Shown here: positions 11,143 through 22,640 of the stretch, piece after piece | How positions within the stretch are numbered: the stretch's first letter is position 1 | Layout of the letters: each line of letters begins with the position of its first letter | Source of the DNA: Prorocentrum cordatum | Taxonomy: Eukaryota; Sar; Dinophyceae; Prorocentrales; Prorocentraceae | Length of the DNA: 64,000 nt | Direction of reading: 5' to 3' | NCBI GenBank assembly: GCA_963575745.1 | Contig: CAUYUJ010004525.1 | Span: forward strand, 207,901 to 271,900 | Translations under genes and position numbers: made by a program | Notes under the pieces: generated by a model | Told to the model about the DNA's origin: nothing | The model's input: the letters and a program-made list of their open reading frames with translations, nothing else | Databases searched by the model: none

Positions 11143-11350
11143 CAGGGGCAGGAGAAGAACAGCACGCCACAGACAGAAATTTGTTGGCGCTCCGCGCGGA
11201 CTTCTTGGATCTGCGATGGACCCCCCCTCCCTGGCGACAGCGGAGCGCGCCAGGGGCGGCGCCGCCGGGGGAGGGCCCCAGCGCGAATTTCCAAGGAACC
11301 CGCGCGGAGCGCAAAAAGATTATGCTTGTGGCGCTGTTTTTTTCTCTGCT
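11143..11350. mobile_element. foldback element FB, copy 1
   Basis: Arms of roughly 60 bp face each other. The left arm ends GGCGCTCCGCGCGGACTTCT at about 11,187-11,206. The right arm is its inverted counterpart, AAGGAACCCGCGCGGAGCGC, near 11,300. The pairing continues outward: AGAACAGCACGCCACAGA on the left matches the complement of the GTGGCGCTGTTTTTTTCT stretch on the right. Two more copies lie at 13,148 and 21,850. Confidence 0.75.
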
Positions 11351-11598
11351 CCGAGGGGAGGGAGCGTGCCGCCAGCCGGAGGCCCGCCCAGAACTGCCTC
11401 ACGGTGCGCGCCAGATGGCCGCGAGATGCCCCCCCAAAAGCCCCAAGATGATGATGACGAAGAGGAGGGGGGAGAGAGGATACTAACCAAGGGATAAGCC
11501 AGCTCTTATCCTACTCCTCGCTGTCCTCCTCGTCGTATATCATCCCCAAGAAATGAAGCGCGCCCTTGAACCTGGAGGAGCTACGCCGCCTAACGTTT

Positions 11599-12790
11599 CA
11601 CTCCGTGTTGCGCGAAGCGGGAGGCGCGCTCATCTTCACGCTCTCGCGGCGCCCCATGGGGAAGAGCACCTCTGTCATCCAGGCAGCGGAGCGCGAAGCG
11701 CGAGGACCTTCGTGCCCCTGCTGGCGACATGAGAGGACATGCGGTGGACGACTCCAAAGAGAACGTTTCACGACGCTGGGACTGCTCTTTCTCCTCCTCC
11801 TCCTCCTCCTCCTCCTCCTCGTCCTCGTCCTCTTCCTCCTCCTCCTATTTCCCCTCATCTTTCTCTCCCTCCTCCTCCTCCTCCTCCTCCTCCTGCCCGT
11901 CCTCTCGCTTCTCCTACTCTCCTCCTCCTCTCCTCAACCTCTTCCTCCTTCTCCTCCTCCCCCTCCTCCTCCTCCTCCTGATCCTCCTCCTCCTCCTCTT
12001 CCCCCTATCCTCCTCCTCCTCCTCCTCCTCCTCCTCCTCCTCCTTTTCCTGCCCTCCTCCTCCTCCTCCCCTCTTCTCCTCCTCCGAGTCTTCTCCCCAT
12101 CCTCCTCTTCCTCCTCCTCTTTCTCCTCCTCCTCATCTCCTCCTCCTCCTTCCCCGTCTCTCCCTCTCATCCTCCTCCTCTCCTCCTCCTCCTCCTCCTC
12201 GCCGCCTCCTCCTCCTCCTCCTCCTCCTCCTCCTCCTCCTCCTCCTCCTCCTCCTCCTCCTCCTCTCCTCAAGCCGTGGCCCCCAGTAAGCCTGTGCATC
12301 GTGTTGGCGAACGCCTCCGCGGGCGTGCACTGGTAGAACTGGTACAGCTCCTGCCCAAGATGGGATCGTGTCGCAAAGGAACGGGTGCGAGGGGAGTGTG
12401 CGAGAATAGCGCCCGAAATTGGGAAGCTGGAAACAAACGCCGCTGGACTCCCACGCAGGAGCACGCAGACGGTGGGCCAGCATACCCACGTAGGTTATGC
12501 TGACCCACCGCCTGATGGGCGGGCAACCCGTACATGAAAACATGCGGCCACGTGCCGAGCCGCCGAGTCATGTGCGCCGGGCTTCCTGGAAAGGCCTGCT
12601 CAGGATCAACGTCGCCTGCTCAGGACAAAAACTCGCCACGGGCGTCGATCATGCGCAGGCGGTGTACCGGGACCTGGCCCCACGGTCGACCCAAGCGAGG
12701 CCTGCGCTTCGTGGGCCCTGGAACCGGCACAGCCTTTTTCCGACCGCTTTTGCACTCAACGCAGACGTCAAGCACTCAGCCAGGGACGAC
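11599..12790 (-). pseudogene. possible minus-strand gene remnant split by a giant CTC/GAG tract
   Basis: On the minus strand, 12,790-12,275 reads as protein-like text over several frames: RLGRPWGQVPVHRLRMIDAR, then RRLGTWPHVFMYGLPAHQAV, then RSHLGQELYQFYQCTPAEAF ending with NTMHRLTG just before the tract. After the tract, 11,760-11,599 can be read as AWMTEVLFPMGRRESVKMSA to a stop. The layout suggests exons separated by an intron filled with GGA repeats, as in the genes at 46-53 kb, but at least one stop and frame changes are present. Function unknown. Confidence 0.3.
11788..12275. repeat. 480-bp (TCC)n tract
   Basis: Nearly continuous CTCCTC on the top strand, with scattered CCC, TTC and CGT interruptions and a pure run at the right end (about 12,205-12,265). 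Confidence 0.95.
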
Positions 12791-13024
12791 GAGGGGCAAC
12801 TGGCCGAACGGGCTCCTAGCATGGGGGGCGTGGCAAGCAGCTCGCCATCTTCGCAAGGGCTTCTGGCCAAGGCAGGGCAGGGGGCAGACTCTGGCAGGCC
12901 ACGCGGTTGGCGCCGAGGCTCGCGCAGAGGAGGGTGGGCCGCTCGCAACCCCACGCCCAGGAAGGCCGAGCCGCCGGGCCCCCCTGCTTCTGGTGAGGGC
13001 CGACAACATCACGGCGACGTCGCA

Positions 13025-13105
13025 AACTTCTCCTCCTCCTCCTCCACCTCCACCTCCTTCTCCTCCCCTCCTCCTCCACCTCCTCCTCCTCCTCCTCCTT
13101 TGAAG
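13025..13105. repeat. (TCC)n tract
   Basis: Imperfect CTCCTC/CACCTC run. Confidence 0.8.
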
Positions 13106-13147
13106 TCTCCCATTGGGCTGGTCCCTTTAATCGGCCAAGAGGGGGGG

Positions 13148-13320
13148 GGGGAACAGGGAAGACAACAACACTGCCATTCGCAAAAACTGTTTGGCGCTCC
13201 GCGCGGACTTCCTGGATCCGCGCTGGGACCACCTCCCCGGCGCGCGGGGGCCCCAGCGCAGATCCAAGAGATCCTCGCGGAGCGCCAGAAGTTTTCGTTT
13301 CTGGCGTGTATGCCTCTTCG
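13148..13320. mobile_element. foldback element FB, copy 2
   Basis: TTTGGCGCTCCGCGCGGACT at 13,190 faces AGATCCTCGCGGAGCGCCAG near 13,270-13,290. Flanking arm sequence (ACAACACTGCCATTCGCAAA) pairs imperfectly with the complement of TTTCGTTTCTGGCGTGTATG on the right. This copy abuts the plus-strand LINE remnant that follows. Confidence 0.75.
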
Positions 13321-13389
13321 GGCGAAGAAGATGGAGTGGGGGCAAGCGCAAGGGCCAGACGGCGACCCAGGGAGCCTCTGGAAAGCGAT

Positions 13390-14665
13390 CTGCGCGAGAG
13401 ACTCACCAGCGCGCGTGTGGGCACTCGCGCTGGGCCAGAAATTCTCGGGCAGCTGGGGCTGTCCCAAACGCCTGGCACGGATCCCTCGTCACAGCGATCT
13501 TCAAAAAGGGCGACCCCGGCTTGTGCCAAAACGACGGGCCGAGCTGTCTACTGCAAGCCGTTTGCAAGCTCTACGCCGCAATGCTGTTGAAGAGACCAAA
13601 AGGCCGCGGGAGCGGAAGACTGTGCGTGGAGCACGCAGGTCGGCTTCAAGTCGAAGCACGGCACAGCCGATGCCATCTTCCTCGCCAGGCGTCACCTGTA
13701 TGCAGCCTGGGCCGCGCGAGAAAGGCAGCTTGCTATAATGGCGCTGGACTGGGCGAAGTCTCTCGACAGCGTGCATAGCGGATCTTTGATCAGAGCAGCG
13801 GCGCCCGATGGTCTCCCCTCGCTCATGCCCAACGCAAGCGGCGCCATCTCCAAAGACAGGCACTTTGCGGTGCGGGACGCCGAGCAAGTATCAGGACTCC
13901 ACGAGTTGCGCGCAGGGATCTGCCAGGGCTGCCCACTCTCGCCGTTCTTTTGGCCATCGTGATGACGGCTCTCTTGCACGACGCGAAAAGCGAACTCGGG
14001 AAGATACCAAAGCACGTGGCGATCTTTTTTACGCCGGCTACACGTTGATCGTGGCCGTCAGCACTGAGCAGGCTGCGGAATTCATGGCCGCCGTAGAGTG
14101 CGCGGGCGCGAACTACGGTCTCACGTACACTTGGAAGAAATTCGAAGAAGTCCCAGTACGATGCGCCGCCGAGATTCCGATGCCCGACGGAGGTCTGGTG
14201 AAGCAACCTCGGCTGCGTCCTTTCGGAGGACGGCACGGTGCGATCGGAATTCAGCCGCAGGCTAGGGGCAGCAAGAGCAGAGTTTGATACTTGATCACGG
14301 GTATGGTCAAACGCCGCGGTCACGACCCCGCGGAAGATCCAGATATTCGGCGCCTGCGTGGCCAGCAAACTTCTGTACAGCCTGCACACAGCACGGCTAA
14401 TGAGCGCAGAACTCTCAAAGTCGGATGCGTTCCAGGTGCGCTGCTTGCGGAAAATACTCCGCAGTCAACATTCGTATCACAGCCGCATCTCGAACGTGGA
14501 GGTCTTACAACGGGCAGGGCGGCACAGTCTGAAGAGCATCCTCCTGGCCTGGCAGCTGCGCCTCGTCCACGGCATCGCGCAGAAGACGAACGAGCATCTT
14601 GTAAGGCAAGCTGCCTTCCGCCATGGCACGAGCGAGGTTTGGGCCCCGATCGGCAAATGAAAAGA
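13390..14665 (+). pseudogene. LINE reverse transcriptase remnant, plus strand
   Basis: Reverse-transcriptase motifs occur in order across shifting frames. Near 13,475-13,600: WHGSLVTAIFKKGDPGLCQN followed by LLQAVCKLYAAMLLKR ('w..a.i..i.KkGd', then 'K.ya..l..R'). At 13,738: MALDWAKSLDSVHSGSLIRA, the motif-A helix with the catalytic Asp kept but KAFD changed to KSLD. Near 13,905: LRAGICQGCPLSPF, motif B. Near 14,025: FYAGYTLIVAVS where the YADD motif should be, so both catalytic Asp residues are lost. After this come ANYGLTYTWKKFEEVPVRCA and, at 14,365-14,640, the post-RT region LLYSLHTARLMSAELSKSDA then VRCLRKILRSQHSYHSRISN. Several frameshifts and the lost active site make it inactive. No endonuclease block is seen upstream, so the 5' part is missing or truncated. 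Confidence 0.8.
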
Positions 14666-14699
14666 GAGGAAGTCCTGGACAGACGTGGGTTGCAAAGGT

Positions 14700-15020
14700 G
14701 AACAGGCACGCGAAGTTGGTTTGCGAATCTGCGCACATATCTTTTGAACACCTGCATTCGCTGCCAGCCGACAGATGGCAGGCGGCTGTGAGAATATATA
14801 CCGTTGGTTGACTTGTCGCCCCCCCTCCCGCTCCTCCTCCTCCTCCTCCTCCTTCTCCTCCTCGTCCTCCTCTTCCTCCGTCCTATCCAATTCATTCAAC
14901 AATGCCAGCCGTAGAATTATGAATAAGAAGGCCTTCGGCAGGCGAGATGCAGCCGATCACCTGCCGCTCGTTGCCATGCCCTAATTGCTCATGTGTCTGC
15001 TGGACACACAGCGTAATGTT
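14700..15020. other. short CTC tract (14,828-14,882), otherwise nothing recognised
   Basis: Imperfect CTCCTC run in otherwise unremarkable sequence between the LINE remnant and the composite array. Confidence 0.5.
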
Positions 15021-15023
15021 CCT

Positions 15024-16445
15024 TCTTATTATTCCCAACCATCCTGTGGAGTTGGGTCCTCGTTTTGAAGAGACGTCGCCCCGCGTTCCTCCTTCCTCCT
15101 CCTTCCTCCTCCTCCCCTTCCTCCCCCCTCCTCCCCCTCCCACACCCATCCTGGCACACCCCTCACACGCTTCGTGGCCCCATAGGGAGCTCCACCGAAG
15201 GCCCCAGTGGCTGCGCCCGCATGCGGTTCCACCCCCCATTCTGGCACACCCCTCACACGTTTCGTGGCCCCATAGGGAGCTCCACCGAACGCTCCAATGG
15301 CTGCGCCCGCATGCGGTTCCACCCCCGTTCTGGCACACCCCTCACACGTTTCGTGGCCCCATAGGGAGCTCCACCGAAGGCCCCAGTGGCTGCGGCCGCA
15401 TGCGGTTCCACCACCCATTCTGGCACACCCCTCACACGTTTCGTGGCCCCATAGGGAGCTCCACCGAAGGCCCCAGTGGCTGCGCCCGCATGCGGTTCAA
15501 CCCCCCATTCTGTCACACCCCTCACACGCTTCGTGGCCCCATAGGGAGCTCCACCGAACGCTCCAGTGGCTGCGCTCGCATGCGGTTCCACCCCCCATTG
15601 CGGCACACCCCTCATTCGCTTCGTGGGTGGGTCCATGGGGAGTTCCACCGAACGCCCTAGTGGCTGCGCTCGCATGCGGTTCCACTCCCCATTCTGGCAC
15701 ACCCCTCACACGCTTCGTGGCCCCATAGGGAGCTCCACCGAAGGTCCCAGTGGCTGCGACCGCATGCGGTTCCACCTTTTTTTCCGGCACGCCCTTCACA
15801 CGTCTCGTGGCCCCATAGGGAGCTCCACCGAACGCCGCAGTGGCTGCGCTCGCATGCGGTTCCACCCCCCATTTCGGCACACCCCTCACACGTTTCGTGG
15901 CCCCATAGGGAGCTCCACCGAAGGCCCCAGTGGCTGCGCTGGCATGCGGTTCCACATCCCATTCTGGCACACCCCTCGCACGTTTCGTGGCCCCATAGGG
16001 GGCTCCACCAAAGGTCCCAGTGGCACTGCCCGCTTGCGTCCGCCACCACCCAGCACAGCCCTTGTTCCCTGCGCTTCACCCACCCAGAACAACGCTTCGT
16101 AGCCCTATAGGGAGCTCCACCAAAGGTCCCAGCGGCACCGCCCGCATGCGTCCGCCACCACCCTGCGCAGCCCTTGCTCCCTGCCTGCGTTTCACCCACC
16201 CAGTACAGCATTTCGTGGCCCCATAGGGAGCTCCACCGAAGGTCCCAGCGGCACCGCCCGCATGCGTCCGCCACCACCCTGCGCAGCCCTTGCTGACCGC
16301 GTCTCACCCACCCAGTACAACGCTTCGTGGCCCCATAGGGAGCTCCACCGAAGGTCCCAGTGGCACCGCCCGCATGCGTCCGCCACCACCCAGCACAATT
16401 GCGGCATTCACAACTGCATATGGTTGGGTCCTTCGCCAGGCTAAT
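15024..16445. repeat. composite array CA, copy 1 (about 90-bp units)
   Basis: A fixed 5' block (TTCCCAACCATCCTGTGGAG, then GTCCTCGTTTTGAAGAGAC) is followed by a CTC-rich stretch and then about 14 tandem units of roughly 90 bp. Each unit holds CACACCCCTCACACG, TTCGTGGCCCCATAGGGAGC and GCATGCG. The last five or so units are a variant with CGCCACCACCC and CTTGCTCCCTGC. The array ends in a unique tail, CACAATTGCGGCATTCACAA to TGGTTGGGTCCTTCGCCAGG. The 90-bp period keeps frames open, giving spurious ORFs on both strands. Confidence 0.9.
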
Positions 16446-17750
16446 TATTTTCTTGTTTTTCTTACGAACGTATGGACCTTGAACGAGAAAACGCTGAATC
16501 AACGGCTCACCGAAAACATTAAAACAAACGACATCTGAACCAGAACCAGAACCGAAACAGGAACCGCAACAAGGACGACGACGGAAGCGGGATAACAACG
16601 GCGACGGAGCTGGAACAAAATCTGGCGCCGTCGCTTCCAGGGCCCACTACGGGCCCTCGTGGGCCCCCCTAATGCAGATCGGGTATTCTTGGTTTCTTAG
16701 GGAGCGTGGGGGGGTACCCTCCCGACGGGGGTCAACCTCGCCTCGTCGTCGCGCCGCGACGGGGGTCGGAGCGCCTTCGGCGCGCGGTGGCTGCCCGCGA
16801 CGGGGGTCGATGCGGGGCTGTCGGCGGGGGTGACGCCCCCCCCGACGCTTATAAAGAAACTCGGAGTGGGTCTTCCCACGGCCGCGCCCCAGCGCCCCCC
16901 CCACCAGCAGGAGGGAGCAGAAGGCCGACGATAGGAGCGCCACGACGGCTGCTCGCTCGCCCAGAATCTGCCGACCGGAGTCCCCGAACCCCGCTGTGCG
17001 CAGCTAGATTTCGCGAGCAGGTGCAGGGACACTAAGCGAGGCCCAGGACGGCCACATTCTGCGAGGGCGGGCATCGAGGCCACAAGCGTCGACCGGGAAC
17101 GTCGGAAGACGCCAACAGAGAAAGGACTTGAACGATGGACTCGTCGGGCGGGCTCGTCGGACCAACTCCAGTCGTGACGTGCATCGTACCTCTTGCCCCC
17201 TGGCCCGAGAAAGAGGAGAAGGCGAGAGGAGCTGAGGCGGATGAGGAAGAGGGAGGATGACACATGTGCGCAGAGCGCTGCCCGATGGGCATCCCTCGCT
17301 ACCACTCCCGGGGGTCCTGCACCCGGTCGCGCAGAGACTGCGCCTCGAACTGCGGGTGGATGGCCAGGCGCACGCCAGGGGCTCCCAGGACGCGGTGGCT
17401 GGCGCCCGTTCCCGAGTAATTATCGTTTATCCGATCACTGTCCCCACTGGCGTGGCCTTGGCCCCACTGGCCGACTTGCCCACCTAGGTGGGGATGTATG
17501 CCTGCTCCTTCGGGTATCGCGAGGCCTATCTCCACCTAGGAGGGTGGGCTGGTGGGGTTGAGATACCATGGACCAGTGGGGATGAGGATAGGTTAGACGA
17601 TATTGAGTTCTGGCGCACGGCTGCGTCCTGTCCTGACGACGTGGAGGATGGTTTCTGACGCCGCCTGGATCGCTCAATCCCGTAGGACCTCCGTCAAGCG
17701 ACAGCAGAGATCGTCTAAAGTTGACCCGGTTCAGGGCGTCAAGCTGCCAT
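16446..17750. other. no gene supported; short CGACGGGGGTC repeat at 16,715-16,815
   Basis: CGACGGGGGTC occurs three times at 16,717-16,809, each time followed by different sequence. At 16,545-16,580 there is an ACCAGAACC/GAACCG simple repeat. Minus-strand text around 17,300-17,420 looks mildly protein-like (GVRLAIHPQFEAQSLRDRV) but stands alone. Confidence 0.4.
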
Positions 17751-17751
17751 C

Positions 17752-17815
17752 GTCCTCCTCCTCTTCCTCCTCCTCCTCGGGTCGCCTACGGCCCCGGGGG
17801 AAACCGTCCAGCGGG
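17752..17815. mobile_element. lone right half of a microsatellite element (family FM)
   Basis: CTCCTCCTCGGGTCGCCTAC, then GGCCCCGGGGGAAACCGTCC, is nearly the same as the right arm at 25,094-25,130. A CTC tract precedes it as in that element, but I see no matching left arm. Confidence 0.5.
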
Positions 17816-18789
17816 GGACAAGTAGCACTGGAATCCCCCGCGGGGACCAGCAGCCTCTTGACTCTGCTGCTGCAGGCGTGAGCACATTGGGGAGAACATG
17901 ACGAGCGTGCTCTGATAGCTGCGCTGGGGATGCATCGTAGCGTTCGGTGCAAAGATACGCCCGTCCTTGTTACCCCCGAACTTCAATGATACATTCGACC
18001 AGCAATACGCATATGTGTGATGCATGTATATTCTGACATGAATACACGTGTGCGTATGGGCGGTGGTTGACTTCAGAACTCACGCATTGGCGATCGCTTC
18101 ATGGTCACACTCTCTTCTCTGAATGCGGTGACATATGCAATTTGGCTTCTACTGCACAGTCACATTCCTCTGGAGCATTTTTTCAAGTTCCGCAGGAGCA
18201 CCATCGCGGGCTCGAAGATGAACGCGTGCGCGCTGACATTGGGCTGTGGTCCGCTCAGGGCGAGCATGACACTAATGGGGGCGAGAGCTGGCAGGAGGGC
18301 ACGAGGACACGTGACGCCGGGGAGAGCACATCCTTCAAACTGGCTGCTCCTACTAGTTGCTTCGGAACAAGAGCTCCTCGGCGGCTAATTACTGACGCTC
18401 GAAAAATGCGACAGGCGAGGCACCTGTTCCCTCTGTTCCCCTACCCCTCACGATCGGCAAGGCGCACACTCAGAGGTGGCGGCGACGGAGTGCGCTGCGG
18501 TTGGCCAGGGAGCTACCTGCGGCGGGTGGCCAGGCATCCTCCTGTCCGGGAGTCGAACAAAAATGGTGGGGGGGTAGCATGGGGGGGAAGGGGCTGCGAA
18601 TGCGCTGCACGCATCCGGGGCTCCCGGCGCCTCGCGGCGCCCGAGGCGGCCATGCGTCGAGGAACGTGCCCCGCGGGGGCCGAAACCAACCGTCGCGCCC
18701 CCCCTAGATGCTACGGAAAGAACTGCCCATCGAAGACTATCCCACCTTCTATCTATCCTTATCTGTATATATGTGTCTATATGTATATA

Positions 18790-18830
<41 letters not shown>

Positions 18831-19265
18831 CTCTCTACCCATCTATCGATGTATAGACATAACTTGATCTACGCTGATTGTACCGAAAAGCTAGATATGT
18901 AGATGTACAGAAAAGTGGCACGGGGGCCACACTGTTATATATTAGACGACCGTTTGAGAAACACCCTCGTGGCCAAGAAACAAAAAGAGGGTATAACAAC
19001 AGCTAGATACCTACACTGGGAACGAAGAAATGTCTTGCGTGCTCTTCTAGCAAGTATGTGCCAACGGACTGAATCCCACCAGCCCTTTAAGGCGCCTCTT
19101 CTTTCCCCTCCGGGTAGGGGTTTATCCCTCCCCCATACCCTGGACCTGGATGGATGGGGGGGAGCGGGCCGCGACCGATTGGAGCGTCCAAGATGGCCTC
19201 GGCGAGAAGGCAAACCTGATCTTAGGCATTATTTGGGCCTCTTTTGGCCACCTGTGGGGGGGCCA
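17816..19265. other. no gene supported; (TA)n microsatellite at 18,772-18,828
   Basis: About 60 bp of TA/TG dinucleotides with flanking ATCTATC repeats. The rest has mixed composition, and long frames lack protein-like features. Confidence 0.5.
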
Positions 19266-19274
19266 AATTGAGCC

Positions 19275-19690
19275 CCCCACCCCTTCCTCCAAGATGGCCC
19301 CACGATGGCTCCCAAGGCTCCCGCGAGTGCTCCAAGAAGGCCCCAAGAGGCGCACTGGAGGCCCCAGGAGGCCTCCAAGAGATCCCCAAGAGGCTCAGAA
19401 GACACCCACAGGAGGCCCGAAGAGGCGCTCACAAAACGCTCGAAGGAGCCTCCCAAGACGCTCGAAGACGCCTCAAGAGGCCCCCAAGGCGCTCCAAGAG
19501 GACTCCAAGAAGCTCTCAAGAAACATCCGAAGAGACTCCGAGAGGCATCCAAGAGGCCTCCTCCCCCTCCTCCTCCTCCTCTTCACCATCATCCGCCTGT
19601 TCCTCCTCGTCCCTCATTCGGCCTCACCCCTGCTTCTTCTTTTCCTCCTCCTCCTCCTCCTCCGATTCCTCCTCCATCCTCCCCCGCTTG
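19275..19690. repeat. CCAAGAGGCCC-type minisatellite followed by a CTC tract
   Basis: Degenerate 11-13-nt units of the form (C)CCAAGAGG(C/T)(G/C)C run from 19,290 to 19,560, then CTC-rich DNA to 19,685. Related arrays lie at 23.9, 31.1, 32.7 and 35.0 kb. Confidence 0.85.
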
Positions 19691-19699
19691 GGGTATGAC

Positions 19700-20455
19700 G
19701 GCTTCCCCAACCCCTTATTCCAGTGCATGCTCCTCCGAATCCCTGATCAGGGCAACTCGACTGGGCATCGTTTCTGGATGGACCAGGGGGTCTACGCGAA
19801 CAGTCTAGAACATCTCTGTGTTCGTGTACATTTCCTCATAGAGAGGAAGCCGTTGAAACTCGTTGAAACCATTTGTGTTTTTAGTATTGTATCTCTTATT
19901 GCTTCGAGTATTGTATCTCTTATTGTTTCGAGTCGTTCTTTGACGGTCCCAGGGCCCAGCGAGGGCCCCCGGAGGCCGAAAATGGCAATTGACCAGCCGT
20001 CGTGATTTCATCGCAGCGCGAGCATGAACATAACAACTTTTTTGGAGATGGTCCGTCTCCGCACCACATTGGGGGACCCTGGGGGCCTCAATCGACCGAG
20101 TCATCCTCGGAGAACGACCCAAGTCTAAACACCATGCGGTCCCACCGACTCCCCACTGACTCACCACGCGGTGTGGTCACCACACCGCCCCCGAACTTCA
20201 GTTCCGCCGCCTTCCTCGAAGTCGAGGACCTTTCTGGAGCGTCCCATGTGCATACGCAGCAGCGCGTCCCCTCATCCGCCAGACGTGCGACATCTGGATT
20301 TTTTCAATGCGCGGTTCTCAGAGATGCCCCCCCTTTTCCCAGGCCCAGTCTCTCATCCCGAGATGTTCTTTGATGGCTCTGGGACCCTGCGACCGCCCAC
20401 CATGATTTTCTCGCGGCGCAAGCATGTCCGGGCACACAGCAGCGCACCCTCCCTT
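19700..20455. other. no gene supported; short TATTGTATCTCTTATTG duplication near 19,890
   Basis: Two adjacent copies of a roughly 25-bp unit containing GTATTGTATCTCTTATTG at 19,880-19,930. Nothing else is recognised. Confidence 0.4.
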
Positions 20456-20461
20456 TAGTAG

Positions 20462-20650
20462 AGGCCGCCTAGATGGTGCCCGAGTAAGTGGGGTCGGGGA
20501 ATTGCACCGCATCGCCGATACGTCGGCGATGCATCGGCGACGTTGGCGATGCATCGGCGACGCCAGCGTGGAGAGATCGGACTCGACATCGAGCCACATC
20601 GCCGACGCATCGACGATACGGCGCGGTCCTCCGACCCCACCCGCTCCGAC
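20462..20650. mobile_element. foldback element FC, copy 1
   Basis: The left arm (GCCTAGATGGTGCCCGAGTA, AGTGGGGTCGG, CACCGCATCGCCG) is imperfectly complementary to the right arm (CGATACGGCGCGGTCCTCCG, ACCCCACCCGCTCCGACCCC). The centre is a CGATGCATCGGCGACG repeat. A cleaner copy is at 36,360. Confidence 0.65.
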
Positions 20651-20924
20651 CCCGCCCCGGGGGAAACATCGACCTGTGACGGGGGGGGGACCGCACCTAC
20701 TCCGACCCCACCTGTTCCGACCCCACCCGGAGGGGGGACCAGCTCGGGGGGGAAACGTCGACCTATGATGGGCGACACGTCGCCGACAGATCGGCGACAG
20801 GCCCCCGATGCCGAATCCACACGTTCCCAGGCGGGGAAGGGTTACCGGGCCCTTATCGGCGACGAATGGGCGACGGGGGGTCGATGCAGCCCCCCTTCAG
20901 CCTACACTCAAGGGCTCCCAACTT

Positions 20925-20972
20925 CGCGCTTCGCGCTTCGCGCTGCGCGAAGCGCGAAGTGCGAACAACTTC
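20925..20972. repeat. GC-rich perfect-looking hairpin
   Basis: TTCGCGCTTCGCGCTTCGCG is followed at once by its complement CTGCGCGAAGCGCGAAGTGC. AACTTCGCGC repeats also lie at 20,965-20,975 and 21,045-21,055. Confidence 0.7.
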
Positions 20973-21239
20973 GCGCTCTCGCGCCGCCTCCCAGGGGAGA
21001 AGAGGAGGATGAGGAGGAATCGGAGCCGAACCGCGAAGCGCGAACAACTTCGCGCCCTTGAGGGCGCCCTTGTATATTCCAGCAGCGATGCCCCGGAGGA
21101 TTTGGGTCCGCTCCCGCTCCTCAGGCCCCCACGGCCCGGTCGCACACCCCGAGGGGGGCCTGCGCCTGTGGGCGGTGACGTCCGAGACCCTGCCCCCGCC
21201 AGCCATCGGTTCAGTTTTTTGTGTATTGGATATCTCGGC

Positions 21240-21735
21240 GACTCCTCCTCCTCCTCCTCCTTCTCCTCCTCCTCCTCCTCCTCCTCGTCCTGCCCGTTGC
21301 TTCCTATTTGTTGGTTTCCCCCCTAAGGCACGACGTTTCGGCGCTACTGGGGGTTAGCTAATAATAGGAGGCCGGAGGACGGATTCAGCTTGTGCCTGCT
21401 TCCTCTTTGTACACGTGTGCCCTTGGTTTGGGCCATTTGGCCCGCGCTTTGCTGAGCGCCGCAGATTTGTTCTGCCTTCTGGGCTGCCACATCCTCCTCC
21501 TCGTCCTCCTCCTCCTCCTCCTCCTCCTCCTCCTCCTCCTGGGGGGAAGTTAGAAGGAGAAGACCTCTTCAGGAGGCTCGGAAGTCTTGGGGCCTTCTGA
21601 GAGGTTGTCTAAGCCTTCCCCGAAGACGCAGCAGACTTCTGAGAAGGCGCGAGGACTTCTGGGAAGTCCCGCGGTCTTCTGAGAAGGCCTTCTTCTTCTT
21701 CTTCTTATTATTATTATTATTATTAGTATTCTTCT
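21240..21735. repeat. TCC tracts and a TTC/TTA microsatellite
   Basis: CTC runs lie at 21,243-21,292 and 21,492-21,540. A TTC run turns into TTA at 21,688-21,726. Between them GAGAAGGC and AGACTTCTG are repeated. Confidence 0.8.
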
Positions 21736-21849
21736 TCTCTCTTCTCCCCCTCGCTCGCCGCCGAATATCGGTATGGGTTAGCCCATTCTGCTACTCCTCC
21801 CGAATCGATGGGCGGCGGTGGCAGGGTTCGGATTCTCCCACCTGCTCGA

Positions 21850-22045
21850 CAGAATCCGAACCCTGACCCAGAAAAAGAAAACACGCCATAAACATTAACG
21901 TTTGGAGCTCCGCGTGGACTTCTTGGATCCGCGCTGGACCCCTCCCTGACGCGCGGAGCGCGCCAGTGGCGGCGCTGGAGGCGCCGCTGGGGGGGCCCGG
22001 GCGCCGATCCAAGAAATCAGCGCGGAGCGCCAAACATCTTTCATC
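21850..22045. mobile_element. foldback element FB, copy 3
   Basis: TTTGGAGCTCCGCGTGGACT, then TCTTGGATCCGCGCTGGACC, faces GCCGATCCAAGAAATCAGCG and CGGAGCGCCAAA. The arms are about 40-55 bp, and the centre (GGCGCTGGAGGCGCCGC) is itself palindromic. This copy confirms that the family is dispersed. Confidence 0.8.
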
Positions 22046-22104
22046 TAATCCCCATACCCTACTCCTCCCTCCTCCTCATCATCCACCACTCATCCTCATC
22101 TCTC

Positions 22105-22640
22105 CTATCCTCCTCCTTCTGCTCCTCCTCCTCCTCCTCCTCTCGTTGTAGTCTTCCTCTCCTCCTCCTCTCCTCTACCTCCCCCTACTCCAACTCCTCC
22201 TCCTCCTCCTCCTCCCTCCTCCTCCTCCTCCTCCTCCTCCTCCTCCATCTCCTCCTCCTCCTCCTCCTCGTTGTAGTCTTCGTCGTCGTCATCGTTGTGA
22301 CGTTCATGGCGATTTTCCCCTCTCCGATGACCCCCGCCGCCCACCGAGCTGCCCGAAGCCGAGCCGTGGATCGGCGAGGGCAGGGTTCGGACTGCGCCGC
22401 CGGCCGCGCGCCTGCTTGCGGGGCAGGCCCGCCTGACGGGCTCCGATCTTCCACCACCGCTGCCACGTGTAGGAGGAGGAGGAGGAGGAGGAGGAGGAGG
22501 AGGAGGAGGAGGAGGAGGGGGATGGAGGGAGGGACGGGAGGGAGGGAGGGAAGGGGAGGGGGAGGAGGTCGGAGGAGGAGGAGGAAGGAGGAGGATGAGG
22601 AGGAGGAGGAGGAGGAGGAGGAGGAGGGCCTCCCCATCCT
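22105..22640. repeat. paired (TCC)n and (GGA)n tracts
   Basis: CTC-rich DNA (22,105-22,275) is followed about 200 bp later by GGA-rich DNA (22,470-22,628) on the same strand, so the two tracts are mutually complementary. GTTGTAGTCTTC occurs in both halves of the left tract (22,144 and 22,271). Confidence 0.8.

Noticed and set aside
10100-11314. A 404-codon minus-strand open frame
   Set aside because: It runs through a CTC tract, foldback FA and foldback FB; composition and repeats explain it.
18530-18570. tRNA-like T-arm (complement of CCGGGAGTCGAAC)
   Set aside because: No matching anticodon arm or acceptor stem could be laid out on either strand.
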